A stretch of 7,369 nucleotides of DNA from Betaproteobacteria bacterium UBA7395 (lineage in GTDB: Bacteria; Pseudomonadota; Gammaproteobacteria; Burkholderiales; Rhodocyclaceae), in NCBI GenBank assembly GCA_002470165.1, contig DKNF01000225.1:1-7369 (forward strand). The letters are read 5' to 3'. Below, piece by piece: positions 1 through 6,999 of the stretch. The first letter of the stretch is position 1. Each line of letters starts with the position of its first letter. The notes under the pieces were generated by a model that saw only the letters and a list, made by a program, of their open reading frames with translations, had not been told where the DNA came from and did no database searches. A program made the position numbers and the translations under genes.

Positions 1-119
1 GGCTGCCGCAACCGGGCCGCCATCGCCTGAGCCTGCACGATGCGCGCGGCGCGCTGATCGACAGCACCCGCTTCGAGGTGCGGGCCTTGCGCGGCAACAC
101 CGCCGGGAAATCCCGCTAG
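1..119 (+). CDS. pbpC: C-terminal fragment, probable penicillin-binding protein 1C
   Basis: Only the last 38 codons are present. The frame beginning at base 3 is open from the window edge to the TAG at 117-119. The peptide contains GRHRLSLHDARGALIDS followed by a TRFEVRAL segment. This resembles the extreme C-terminal beta-rich domain of PBP1C proteins (BiPBP_C type), which typically end with a G-R-H-x-L-x-L-x-D-x-x-G pattern and then F-E-V-R. PBP1C proteins are periplasmic, membrane-anchored bifunctional transglycosylase/transpeptidases involved in peptidoglycan synthesis. The catalytic domains lie outside the window, so the call rests on a short tail. Another secreted protein with an Ig-like C-terminal domain remains possible. 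Confidence 0.55.
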   Translation, partial: LPQPGRHRLSLHDARGALIDSTRFEVRALRGNTAGKSR

Positions 120-152
120 CCCAGCCGCCGGGCACTGTGGCAAACTCCAGCG
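120..152 (+). other. Short intergenic gap without clear signals
   Basis: These 33 bases separate the PBP1C-like stop from the DUF599 start. No convincing -10/-35 pair, hairpin with T-run, or strong Shine-Dalgarno sequence is visible. The bases just before the ATG (CTCCAGCG) give only a weak ribosome-binding match. Read-through transcription from the upstream gene is the simplest reading. Confidence 0.5.
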
Positions 153-845
153 ATGCACGCCTTTCCCCATCTCTCCGCCATCGACTGGCTCGCCCTGGCC
201 GTCTTCTTTGCCAGCTGGGCCGGCTACGCCTGGTTTTCCGAACACAGTGCGCGCGGTGCCGGCGGTCTGATCCGGACCAGCCAGCGCTACCGGCTGGAAT
301 GGGCTTACCGCATGCTCGAACGCGATGTCCGGGTGACCGACTCGACGCTGATCGGCAACCTGATGAACAGCGTCTCGTTCTACGCCAACACCACCATCTA
401 CATCATCGCCGGCCTGTTCGCCGCCCTCGGTGCCGCCGACACGCTGCTCGGCGTGGCGGCCGACCTGCCTTTCGCCGGGCCGGGCAGCCGCGAATTGCTG
501 GAGATGAAGCTGATCCTGGTACTCGGCAGTTTCGTTTTCGCCTACTTCAAGTTCACCTGGTCGCTGCGCCAGTTCAACCTGCTGTCCATCCTCGTCGGCG
601 CCGCGCCCACCGGGGCAACCGGCGACCCGGCCATCGACGCCTACGCCCAGCAGGTCGCCGGTGCCAACAATCTGGCCGGCGACGATTTCAACCGCGGCAT
701 CCGGGCCTATTATTTCGGCCTGGCCGCTGCCGGCTGGCTGTTCCATCCGCTGATCCTGGCGCTGGCCGCCCTGCTGGTGTGCGTCGTGCTGTATCGCCGC
801 GACTATCGCTCGGCGGCCCTCGACGTCCTGCGCGGAAAAGCCTGA
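153..845 (+). CDS. DUF599 family inner-membrane protein
   Basis: This 230-residue protein of unknown function matches the DUF599 family as I know it. An aromatic N-terminal membrane helix (about residues 11-28) is followed by a charged region with the pattern R-x-x-W-x-x-x-M-x-x-R-x-x-R-x-x-D. A conserved N-x-x-x-S-x-S-F-x-A-x-T stretch then leads into helix 2 (about 77-100). Helices 3 (about 118-137) and 4 (about 186-214) follow, with a short basic C-terminus. The first ATG of the frame at 153 is the only start that retains the whole first helix, although its ribosome-binding site is weak. The stop is 2 bases before the rarD ATG, so the two are probably co-transcribed. The biochemical role is not known, and being next to a transporter does not establish one. 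Family assignment is secure; function is not. Confidence 0.85.
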   Translation: MHAFPHLSAIDWLALAVFFASWAGYAWFSEHSARGAGGLIRTSQRYRLEWAYRMLERDVRVTDSTLIGNLMNSVSFYANTTIYIIAGLFAALGAADTLLGVAADLPFAGPGSRELLEMKLILVLGSFVFAYFKFTWSLRQFNLLSILVGAAPTGATGDPAIDAYAQQVAGANNLAGDDFNRGIRAYYFGLAAAGWLFHPLILALAALLVCVVLYRRDYRSAALDVLRGKA

Positions 846-847
846 CC

Positions 848-1729
848 ATGCAGAAGAACGCACTGGCCGGCGTCGGTTTCGGCCTGCTCGCCTATGGCAT
901 CTGGGGATTTTTCCCGCTGTACTTCCATCAGCTCAATCATGTCGCGCCGATGGACATCCTCGCCAACCGGGCCTTGTGGGCCTGCGTCTTCGTCGCCCTG
1001 CTGCTGATGCTCAGCCGCCAATGGCACAAGGTCCGGCAGATTTTCGGCAAGCCGCGCCAGATCGCCATGCTCAGCCTGGCGGCACTGCTGGTCGGCAGCA
1101 ACTGGCTGGTTTTCCTGTGGGCGGTCGGCAACCAGCAAGTGGTCGAGTCGAGCCTGGGTTATTTCCTGACGCCCATCGTCAACGTGCTGCTCGGCCTGCT
1201 GGTGCTCAAGGAACGGCTCAACGGCAAGGAATGGCTGGCCATCGGCCTGGCCGTCGCCGGTCTGGTCAATGAAATCGTCACCCTCGGCGGTCTGCCCTGG
1301 GTATCGCTGTTCCTGGCCGGCACCTTCGGCACTTACGGCCTGGTGCGCAAGCAGGTGCCGGTCGATGCCCTGCCCGGCCTGTGGCTGGAAACCCTGGTCA
1401 TGCTGCCGCTGTGTTTCGCCTACGCGATCTGGCAGGCCAACAGCGGGCATACGGTGTTCGTCCTGGATACGCCCTCGACCACCCTCTGGCTGATCGGCGC
1501 CGGCATCCTCACCGCCCTGCCGCTGATCGCCTTCGCCGCCGCCACCCAACGCCTGAACCTGGCCACCGTCGGCATGCTGATGTACATCAACCCGACCATG
1601 CAGTTCCTGACTGCCATCTACATTTTCGGCGAACCGCTGCAGACCGGAAAACTGCTCAGTTTCGCGCTGATCTGGCTGGGCCTGCTGGTGTTCAGCTGGA
1701 GCATGTGGCAGAAACGCCAGGGCACCTAG
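848..1729 (+). CDS. rarD: RarD-type EamA/DMT superfamily transporter
   Basis: This 293-residue polytopic membrane protein resembles RarD, a member of the drug/metabolite transporter superfamily with about ten membrane helices. Diagnostic segments are [12 protein letters not shown] (15-26), P-M-D-I-L-A-N-R (34-41; RarD often has A-H-R here), [11 protein letters not shown] (102-112), V-L-K-E-R-L (119-124), G-T-Y-G-L-V-R-K (161-168) with P-V-D-A-L (171-175), and Y-I-N-P-T-M-Q-F-L (246-254). E. coli RarD was named from a chloramphenicol-sensitivity phenotype; its natural substrate is uncertain, and none can be read here. The ATG at 848 lies 2 bases after the DUF599 stop, with a purine-rich GGAAAAG inside the end of that gene as a plausible ribosome-binding site. 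The same frame is open back to base 137, but that extension overlaps DUF599 and is not membrane-like, so it is excluded. The TAG stop overlaps the convergent cheB stop. Confidence 0.9.
   Translation: MQKNALAGVGFGLLAYGIWGFFPLYFHQLNHVAPMDILANRALWACVFVALLLMLSRQWHKVRQIFGKPRQIAMLSLAALLVGSNWLVFLWAVGNQQVVESSLGYFLTPIVNVLLGLLVLKERLNGKEWLAIGLAVAGLVNEIVTLGGLPWVSLFLAGTFGTYGLVRKQVPVDALPGLWLETLVMLPLCFAYAIWQANSGHTVFVLDTPSTTLWLIGAGILTALPLIAFAAATQRLNLATVGMLMYINPTMQFLTAIYIFGEPLQTGKLLSFALIWLGLLVFSWSMWQKRQGT
1726..1729. other. Shared CTAG stop codons of convergent rarD and cheB
   Basis: The palindromic tetranucleotide CTAG provides TAG on the plus strand (1727-1729, end of rarD) and TAG on the minus strand (1728-1726, end of cheB). 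There is no intergenic space and hence no room for a conventional intrinsic terminator between the genes. Each transcript must run into the opposing coding sequence, or stop within it. Confidence 0.97.
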
Positions 1730-2811
1730 CGGTTGGCCCGGGTGTAGCCCATCATCACTTCCGGCACGTTGTCCAGCGGCATCACCTGATCGGCCGCGCC
1801 CAGCTTGATGGCCTCGCGGGGCATGCCGAAGACCACGCAACTGGCTTCGTCCTGGGCGATGGTACTGGCGCCGGCGTCGTGCATTTCCTTGAGTCCGCGG
1901 GCACCGTCGTCGCCCATGCCGGTCAGGATGATGCCCAGCGCGTTGGCGCCGGCAAACTTGGCGACCGAGCGGAACAGCACATCGACCGACGGCTTGTGGC
2001 GATTGACCAGCGGCCCGTCGACCACCTCGACCAGATATTGCGCGCCGCTGCGCTTGAGCATCATGTGCCGACCACCGGGGGCAATCAGCGCCCGTCCGGG
2101 CATCACCCGGTCGCCGTCGCGCGCTTCGCGCACTTCGATCTCGCAGATGCTGTTCAGACGTTCGGCGAACATGGCGGTGAATTTCTCGGGCATGTGCTGG
2201 ACGATGACGATGCCCAGGCAGGTCGCCGGCAGGCGTGTCAGGATGGCCTCCAGGGCCTGGGTACCGCCGGTCGAGGTGCCGATGGCGATCAACTGGTCGG
2301 TGGTGCGCGCCATGGCCGTCGGCGTGCCGGAAGGCAGGACGGCGTCAGCGGTCAGTTTCGGGCGATTCAGTGGCGCCGCCGTGCCGCTGCGCGGTAGCGC
2401 GCGCAGGTTCGCCTTGGCGGCGGTACGCACCGCCTGAACGATGTCGTTGGAAGCATCCTCCAGAAAGGCCTTGAGACCGGCCTTGGGCTTGGTGATGATG
2501 GTCACCGCGCCGGCTGCCATGGCATCGAAGGTTGCCTGGGCGCCGCTCTCGGCCAGCGACGAGCAGATGATCACCGGCGTCGGCCGCTCGGTCATGATCT
2601 TGCGCAGGAAGGAGATGCCATCCATGCGCGGCATCTCGATATCGACGATCAGCACATCCGGCCAGCAGGCCCGCAGCTTGTCCACGGCGAACACCGGGTC
2701 GGAGGCGGTGGCAACCACCTCGATGCCCGGCTCCCGCGAAAGTGCCTGAGAAATGACCTGGCGCACCAGTGCCGAGTCGTCAACGATCATTACCTTGATG
2801 TTTCCTGCCAT
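1726..2811 (-). CDS. cheB: Chemotaxis protein-glutamate methylesterase/glutamine deamidase CheB
   Basis: This 361-residue CheB is a cytoplasmic enzyme that removes methyl groups from MCP glutamates and can deamidate MCP glutamines. It is activated by CheA-dependent phosphorylation. The N-terminal receiver domain (about 1-125) has the acidic pair D11-D12, phosphoacceptor D57 in [11 protein letters not shown]84/S85 after V-I-I-C, and K108 in T-K-P-K. A linker of about 45 residues (about 127-170) leads to the catalytic domain. Its triad is S180 in G-T-S-T-G-G, H206 in V-Q-H-M-P and D302 in L-T-G-M-G-D-D-G, matching the Ser-His-Asp triad of enterobacterial CheB. All key residues are present and the length is normal. 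The ATG is 5 bases downstream of the cheR stop, with only a weak ribosome-binding match (ACGGA), so translation is probably coupled to cheR. It is the last gene visible before the opposing rarD. Confidence 0.97.
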   Translation of the reverse strand: MAGNIKVMIVDDSALVRQVISQALSREPGIEVVATASDPVFAVDKLRACWPDVLIVDIEMPRMDGISFLRKIMTERPTPVIICSSLAESGAQATFDAMAAGAVTIITKPKAGLKAFLEDASNDIVQAVRTAAKANLRALPRSGTAAPLNRPKLTADAVLPSGTPTAMARTTDQLIAIGTSTGGTQALEAILTRLPATCLGIVIVQHMPEKFTAMFAERLNSICEIEVREARDGDRVMPGRALIAPGGRHMMLKRSGAQYLVEVVDGPLVNRHKPSVDVLFRSVAKFAGANALGIILTGMGDDGARGLKEMHDAGASTIAQDEASCVVFGMPREAIKLGAADQVMPLDNVPEVMMGYTRANR

Positions 2812-2816
2812 GTCCG

Positions 2817-3626
2817 TCAGTCTTTTTGGTAAATGGTCGGACGAACCTGGGTCAGTCCGCAGGAAATGCCGTTCAGCGTTTCCGAATGACCAATGATGAA
2901 ATACCCGCCCGGCTGCAGGCGGGGCAGAAGATTACCCACCACCTTGCGCTTGGTTTCGATGTCGAAATAGATCATCACGTTGCGCAGGAAGATCACGTCG
3001 AAACGACCGATGTCGGCGGTGATTTCCTGGGTCAGGTTGATGTGGTGGAAAGTGCAGCGGCTGCGCAGGGCCGGCGAGATCAGGAAGGTGCCGGCCTGGC
3101 TGCGCACACCCTTGAGGCAGTACTTGCCGAGCAGTGCCGGCGGAATGCCCTCGTTGCGCTCGATCGGATAATGCCCGCGCCTGGCCTTCTCCAGCACCTG
3201 CGTGCTGATGTCCGAGCCGACGATTTCCCAGGGCGCATCCTTCAGGTTCTCGGCCAGCAGCATGGCCAGCGTATAGGCCTCCTCGCCGGTCGAACTGGCT
3301 GCGCTCCATACCCGGAAGGTCGACGGGCTGCGCCGGTTGGCGAGGATTTCGTCGCGCAGGAAATCGAAATGCTTGGGTTCGCGGAAGAAATAGGTTTCGT
3401 TGGTGGTCAGCAGATCGACCATCGTCTGCAGCTCTTCCGGATGTTCGCCGGTGGCCAGCATGCGGTAATACTGGCTGAAGTTGTCGAGCTGGTGGTAACG
3501 CAAGCGTTTCTGCAGACGACCGACGAGCAGCACCTTCTTGGCGTCGGACAGGCTGATGCCGGCGAGCTTGTAGATCAGGCGCTGGAACAGCCCGAATTCC
3601 TGATCGGTGATAGCGGATTCGCTCAT
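2817..3626 (-). CDS. cheR: Chemotaxis protein methyltransferase CheR
   Basis: This 269-residue cytoplasmic enzyme transfers methyl groups from S-adenosylmethionine to MCP glutamates. The N-terminal helical domain carries A-G-I-S-L (22-26) and an R-L-Q-K-R-L-R segment (37-43). Catalytic/SAM features are [10 protein letters not shown] (74-83), [13 protein letters not shown] (106-118), the acidic D139 in [16 protein letters not shown] (213-222) and G-H-S-E-T-L (246-251). The start is set at M-S-E-S because CheR homology begins there and the TGATG overlap with cheD fits coupling. The frame is open further upstream to 3845, but that extension lies inside cheD and is low-complexity, so it is excluded. 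From memory of Salmonella CheR, the beta-subdomain loop (about 172-187) aligns without a gap, which would suit binding of a receptor pentapeptide; that point is inference. Confidence 0.96.
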   Translation of the reverse strand: MSESAITDQEFGLFQRLIYKLAGISLSDAKKVLLVGRLQKRLRYHQLDNFSQYYRMLATGEHPEELQTMVDLLTTNETYFFREPKHFDFLRDEILANRRSPSTFRVWSAASSTGEEAYTLAMLLAENLKDAPWEIVGSDISTQVLEKARRGHYPIERNEGIPPALLGKYCLKGVRSQAGTFLISPALRSRCTFHHINLTQEITADIGRFDVIFLRNVMIYFDIETKRKVVGNLLPRLQPGGYFIIGHSETLNGISCGLTQVRPTIYQKD

Positions 3627-4228
3627 CAGAACAACTCGATTTTCTTGCCGGCAGGCTGTGCCGGCTTGTTGAGCAGGGATTCGGCGTAGGCCTGTTCCTC
3701 GCGACGCAGGGATTCCTGGCTGACCAGGCTGGAGGTGACCCGCTTGCAATAAGCGTCGCCGGTGGCGGGAACCAGCAGGATCTTGCGCGACCACGGACCG
3801 AGGAAGTCGGAAGCCACCAGCGGAATGCCTTCGCGGTCCAGCCATTCATGGGCGAAATCGGCGTTGCGTTTGCCCACCGCCGGCGCCCCCTGAACCGTGG
3901 TGTCGATCACTGCACCGCCGCCAAAGGCCTTGGCCTGCATGCGGTGCTTGGCCGCACCGCGCTGCAGCATGCCGTTGAGCAGGGCTTCCATGCAGGCGTC
4001 GCCGGCCAGCAGCACGTCCTCGTCGGCGTGCGTGCCGCGCTTCATTTGCGGCAGCATGAAGTGATTCATACCGGCAATCGGCAGCATCGGGTCGAACAGG
4101 CAGACCGCCACGCAGGAGCCGAGCAGCGTGGAAATCGGGCGTTCGCGCTCGACCGCCCACTCCCCCGGGCGGATGCTGCGGGAGAGACGCTCGATGTCCC
4201 GGGTGCTCAGACTGCTGTAATCGGTCAT
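3626..4228 (-). CDS. cheD: Chemoreceptor glutamine deamidase CheD
   Basis: This 200-residue CheD converts specific MCP glutamines to glutamates, tuning receptor signalling and creating methylation sites. The catalytic cysteine is C39 in [12 protein letters not shown]. The catalytic histidine is H56 in G-M-N-H-F-M-L-P. The 17-residue Cys-His spacing equals that of Thermotoga CheD (C27/H44). S33/T34 lie where the third catalytic Thr is expected. [10 protein letters not shown] glycine loop and the G-K-R-N-A-D-F segment complete the family pattern. A charged tail of about 35 residues extends past the core. The ATG overlaps the stop of the upstream MCP (ATGA) and is preceded by AAGGA at 4234-4238 with 5-base spacing, inside the MCP gene. 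The stop overlaps the cheR start (TGATG). This suggests receptor, CheD and CheR are made together. Confidence 0.95.
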   Translation of the reverse strand: MTDYSSLSTRDIERLSRSIRPGEWAVERERPISTLLGSCVAVCLFDPMLPIAGMNHFMLPQMKRGTHADEDVLLAGDACMEALLNGMLQRGAAKHRMQAKAFGGGAVIDTTVQGAPAVGKRNADFAHEWLDREGIPLVASDFLGPWSRKILLVPATGDAYCKRVTSSLVSQESLRREEQAYAESLLNKPAQPAGKKIELF

Positions 4229-6942
4229 CGACGTCCTTGTCCGCGCCCTTGCTCGACGGTGAAGAAGTCCATCAATTCTTGCAGTTGCCCGGCCTGCCCG
4301 CCCAGTTCCTCGGCCGTGGCGGCGAGTTCTTCCGAGGCCGAGGCATTCTGCTGGGTGGCCTTGTTCAGTTGGCCCATGGCCTGGTTGATCTGGGCCACGC
4401 CCGACGATTGCTCCTGGCTGGCCGAGGCAATTTCCTGGACCAGATCCGAGGTCTTCTGGATGTTCGGGACCATGGCTTCGAGCAGCTGGCCGGCGCTTTC
4501 GGCCATCTTGACCGACGAACCGGCCAATTGACCGATTTCCTGGGCCGCCACCTGGCTGCGTTCGGCCAGCTTGCGCACTTCCGCCGCCACCACGGCAAAG
4601 CCCTTGCCGTGCTCGCCGGCCCGTGCCGCCTCGATGGCCGCATTCAGCGCCAGCAGGTTGGTCTGGTAGGCAATGTCGTCGATGATGCCGATCTTGCCGG
4701 CAATCGATTTCATCGCCTCGACGGTCCGGTTGACCGCCGCGCCACCCTCGCCGGCTTCGCTCGCCGCACGCGTGGCGATACCGTCGGTGACCTTGGCATT
4801 GTCGGTGTTCTGCGTGACCGACGCGGTCATCTGCTCCAGCGAGGCCGTCGTTTCCTCGACCGAAGCCGCCTGCTCGGACGATGCCTGGCTCAGCGACTGG
4901 GCCGTTGCCGAGACCTGGCCAGCGGCATTGGACAAGGCGTCGGCAGCGACGATGATCTGGGCAATGGTGTCGGAAAGCTTGTCCAGCGTGTTGTTCAGGG
5001 CCGCCTGCAGGGTGGCGAAATCGCCCTGGTAAGCCTCGGTGATGCGCGAGCTCATGTCGCCCCGCTCCATCGCCGCCAGCACCCGCTGGACATCCTGGAT
5101 CGGCGTCACGACGGCATCCAGGGTGGCATTGACGCCTTCGACGATCCTGCGGAAGTCGCCCTGATGCAGGCCGGCGTCGGCACGCGTCGCCAGCTTGCCG
5201 GCGACCGCGGCGGCCGACAGCATGTTGGCATCCTCGACCAGCTTGTTGACCGCGGCGATACAGGTGTTCAGGTTGTTCTTCAGCGTGTTGAAATCGCCGT
5301 TGTAGGTCTCGGTGATGCGCGGCGGAATGTCGCCGCGGGCAATCCGGTCCACGTAGCTGGCAGCGACGTTGAGCGGCCCGATCACGGCGTCGAGCGTGCG
5401 GTTCACGCCTTCAACGATGCGCTTGAAGTCGCCGGCATGACGGCTGGCGTCGGCGCGCGTCGACAGCTTGCCCTCGATCGCTGCCGTACTCAGCATGGCA
5501 GCGTCGGCGACCAGCTTGTTGACTGCCTCGACGCAGGTGTTCAGGTTGTTCTTGATGACGTTGAAATCGCCGTGATAGGCGTCGGTGATCGGCGGCGGAA
5601 TGTCGCCCTTGGAAATCCGGTCGACGTAGTTGGCGGCGACGTTGAGCGGCCCGATGACCGCATCCAGGGTCTGGTTGATGCCGGCGATGATGCTGGCGTA
5701 CTCGCCCGGATGCCGCGAGGCATCGGCACGTACCGACAGATCGCCCTGCAGGGCGGCAGCAACCAGGGCCTGGGCGTCGTGGTCCATGCTGATCAGCACC
5801 TGCTGGATTTCCGCCAGCGACGCCTGAACGGCACCGAGTTCGTCCTTGCGGTCGACCTCGATCTGACGCGAGAAATCGCCGGCCGCCAGACGGCTGACAC
5901 TGCCTTGCGCCGAACCCAGACCACGCACCAGACGGATCATCACCCAGAGGAAGAGGATGTTGAACAACACACCGACCAGGACGACCGCGACCCCCATGCC
6001 CAGCGACCAGCGTGCCGCGGCACGCAGCTGCTCGACCTTGGCGCTCAGGTCGCCGACCAGATGGTCCTCGATCACCTTCATGGCGTCGATCTTGTCGCTG
6101 ATCACCTTGAACCAGTGGGCCGGCTCGACCTCGAAACCGCCTTCGTTGACCTTGTCGAAAACCCGCTGCCGGATCTGTTCGACCTCGCCGTTAACCGGCC
6201 CGGCCAGCAGGCCGGAAAGTTCATCGACACGGGCCGGGTCGGCCACCGAGAGGAATTGCTTGACGTAGGCACCCTGGGCCGCCACCACGCTGGCCAGGGT
6301 CCGGAACTGGGGCAGGGCGACCGGCGCGTTGGCGGTCAGGATGCCATTGACCGTGGCCCGCTCGCGCCCGGCATTTTCCTTGGCGCGCAGGAACAGGTCG
6401 AGTGCGGTCAGGGCCTTGCTGGTGATGTCCTGGTCGCTGATCTTGCCGCTCTCGGTAACCATGTCGAGCAACTGGTCGATGGTGTTCGAGTAATAGGCAA
6501 ACGATGCCGGCGGCTGCATCTGCAGACCGTCGATCGCCCGCCGCGTCTCGGCCATCTGCTGCATGGCCTTCAGGCTGGCGTCGAGCTTGCCGCGGACACT
6601 GTCGCCCAGGCGGGCGACATCGATTTCGGACTGCAGGGTCTCGAATTCCTTGAACACCTGATCGCTCAACTGGCGCTGACTGGTCAAGGTATCGCGGAAA
6701 CGCTCGCCGCGCGAGGAAAGGAAACCGGCCGACAGCCCGCGCTCCTTCTGCAGTTCGTGGGCCAGACTGCCGCTGGTGATGGCGATCTTCTGCGCATCGG
6801 CCACGTCGTCGAGCGACTTCAACTGCTGCCAGTCGCTGAGGATCGAGGAAATGGCGTAATACAGCAGCGCCGCGGTCAATGCCCAGAAGACCGTGAACAG
6901 CTGGGTCTTCAATGAATGCAATCGGCTGATCTGAAAGGCCAT
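4225..6942 (-). CDS. NIT-domain poly-HAMP methyl-accepting chemotaxis protein
   Basis: This 905-residue transmembrane chemoreceptor has the following parts in order. TM1 is about residues 14-36. A periplasmic domain (about 40-310) has the NIT signature [14 protein letters not shown] (62-75); NIT domains are associated with nitrate/nitrite sensing, but the ligand here is inferred. TM2 is about 313-336, then a HAMP (about 337-386). Three tandem 91-residue HAMP-like repeats follow (389-479, 480-570, 571-661), then the signalling hairpin with tip [18 protein letters not shown] (757-774). Perfect methylation-type motifs [10 protein letters not shown] (692-701) and [10 protein letters not shown] (867-876) flank the tip. 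The C-terminal arm looks one heptad shorter than Tsr/Tar (34H-like). It ends in a basic QGRGQGRR tail with no docking pentapeptide. The start at 6942 has GGAGAGA 4 bases upstream. A GTG at 6987 would add 15 residues but lies in a hairpin. Confidence 0.95.
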   Translation of the reverse strand: MAFQISRLHSLKTQLFTVFWALTAALLYYAISSILSDWQQLKSLDDVADAQKIAITSGSLAHELQKERGLSAGFLSSRGERFRDTLTSQRQLSDQVFKEFETLQSEIDVARLGDSVRGKLDASLKAMQQMAETRRAIDGLQMQPPASFAYYSNTIDQLLDMVTESGKISDQDITSKALTALDLFLRAKENAGRERATVNGILTANAPVALPQFRTLASVVAAQGAYVKQFLSVADPARVDELSGLLAGPVNGEVEQIRQRVFDKVNEGGFEVEPAHWFKVISDKIDAMKVIEDHLVGDLSAKVEQLRAAARWSLGMGVAVVLVGVLFNILFLWVMIRLVRGLGSAQGSVSRLAAGDFSRQIEVDRKDELGAVQASLAEIQQVLISMDHDAQALVAAALQGDLSVRADASRHPGEYASIIAGINQTLDAVIGPLNVAANYVDRISKGDIPPPITDAYHGDFNVIKNNLNTCVEAVNKLVADAAMLSTAAIEGKLSTRADASRHAGDFKRIVEGVNRTLDAVIGPLNVAASYVDRIARGDIPPRITETYNGDFNTLKNNLNTCIAAVNKLVEDANMLSAAAVAGKLATRADAGLHQGDFRRIVEGVNATLDAVVTPIQDVQRVLAAMERGDMSSRITEAYQGDFATLQAALNNTLDKLSDTIAQIIVAADALSNAAGQVSATAQSLSQASSEQAASVEETTASLEQMTASVTQNTDNAKVTDGIATRAASEAGEGGAAVNRTVEAMKSIAGKIGIIDDIAYQTNLLALNAAIEAARAGEHGKGFAVVAAEVRKLAERSQVAAQEIGQLAGSSVKMAESAGQLLEAMVPNIQKTSDLVQEIASASQEQSSGVAQINQAMGQLNKATQQNASASEELAATAEELGGQAGQLQELMDFFTVEQGRGQGRR
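4234..4238 (-). promoter_or_regulatory. Ribosome-binding site of cheD, inside the mcp 3' end
   Basis: On the minus strand AAGGA sits 5 bases before the cheD ATG. It supports the ATG at 4228 even though this start overlaps the MCP stop codon, and it allows either independent initiation or ribosome reinitiation. Confidence 0.7.
4960..5778 (-). repeat. Three tandem 273-bp coding repeats (poly-HAMP array)
   Basis: Units are 5506-5778, 5233-5505 and 4960-5232, in transcription order. Each encodes 91 residues beginning D-A and containing a first half with G-x-L-S-x-R-A-D-A and T-L-D-A-V, then a second half with G-D-I-P-P-x-I-T and G-D-F-x-x-x-K-N-N-L-N. Each unit thus looks like a pair of HAMP modules. 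By hand alignment units 1 and 2 share about two-thirds of residues (62 of 91). Unit 3 keeps the first half but diverges in the second ([19 protein letters not shown]), where it hands over to the signalling helix. Period is exactly 91 codons with no indels. Confidence 0.9.
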
Positions 6943-6946
6943 GTTG

Positions 6947-6953
6947 TCTCTCC
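6947..6953 (-). promoter_or_regulatory. Ribosome-binding site deciding the MCP start
   Basis: GGAGAGA on the minus strand lies 4 bases before the ATG at 6942 (7 bases if counted from GGAG). It favours this ATG over the upstream GTG at 6987. The resulting N-terminus ([12 protein letters not shown]) gives a short basic leader before TM1, as is normal for MCPs. Confidence 0.75.
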
Positions 6954-6987
6954 GCGCTATTGTTATGTTTGTATTGGGTACCGTCAC
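6954..6987 (-). promoter_or_regulatory. Possible weak sigma-70 promoter for the NIT-MCP
   Basis: On the minus strand GTGACG (4 of 6 to the -35 consensus) is followed after 17 bases by AACAAT (4 of 6 to the -10 consensus). The tract between the hairpin and the ribosome-binding site is clearly more AT-rich than its surroundings. The match is poor and the -35 falls inside the hairpin. No sigma-28 or sigma-54 type sequence is evident. Read-through from the upstream MCP is an equal or better explanation. Confidence 0.25.
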
Positions 6988-6995
6988 CGGTACCC
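6976..6995. repeat. Perfect inverted repeat / hairpin between the two MCP genes
   Basis: The arms GGGTACCG (6976-6983) and CGGTACCC (6988-6995) are perfectly complementary, with a 4-base loop. In the minus-strand transcript the loop reads GUGA, which fits the stable GNRA tetraloop class. It lies 4 bases after the upstream MCP stop and about 33 bases before the NIT-MCP start. On the minus strand it is followed by AATACAAACATAAC, not a U-run, so it is not a canonical intrinsic terminator. It could be a processing or stability element, a partial attenuator, or a DNA-level operator. Confidence 0.75.
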
Positions 6996-6999
6996 TGAT

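Noticed and set aside
137..847. Upstream extension of the rarD frame to base 137
   Set aside because: It overlaps DUF599 in another frame and is Arg/Pro-rich low-complexity. RarD homology starts exactly at the ATG at 848.
803..1840. 345-residue minus-strand open frame opposite rarD
   Set aside because: It is Gln/Asp/Gly-rich shadow sequence, lies antisense to a clear transporter and overlaps the end of cheB in a different frame.
3627..3845. N-terminal extension of cheR
   Set aside because: The extra residues lie inside cheD in a different frame and lack CheR similarity. The ATG at 3626 matches the family start and couples to the cheD stop.
4960..5778. Tandem repeats as a CRISPR array
   Set aside because: The period is 273 bases, the repeats are in-frame coding sequence without unique spacers, and they translate to HAMP-like modules.
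4237..6915. 892-residue plus-strand open frame opposite the NIT-MCP
   Set aside because: It is the antisense of a well-supported MCP. Its composition (R, G, Q, L, D rich) is what GC-rich codon bias produces in a shadow frame. It has no recognisable domain or membrane pattern and would start inside the other gene.
6943..6987. GTG start at 6987 adding 15 residues to the NIT-MCP
   Set aside because: The GTG sits within the hairpin and has a poor ribosome-binding match. The ATG at 6942 has a good GGAGAGA and gives a typical MCP N-terminus.
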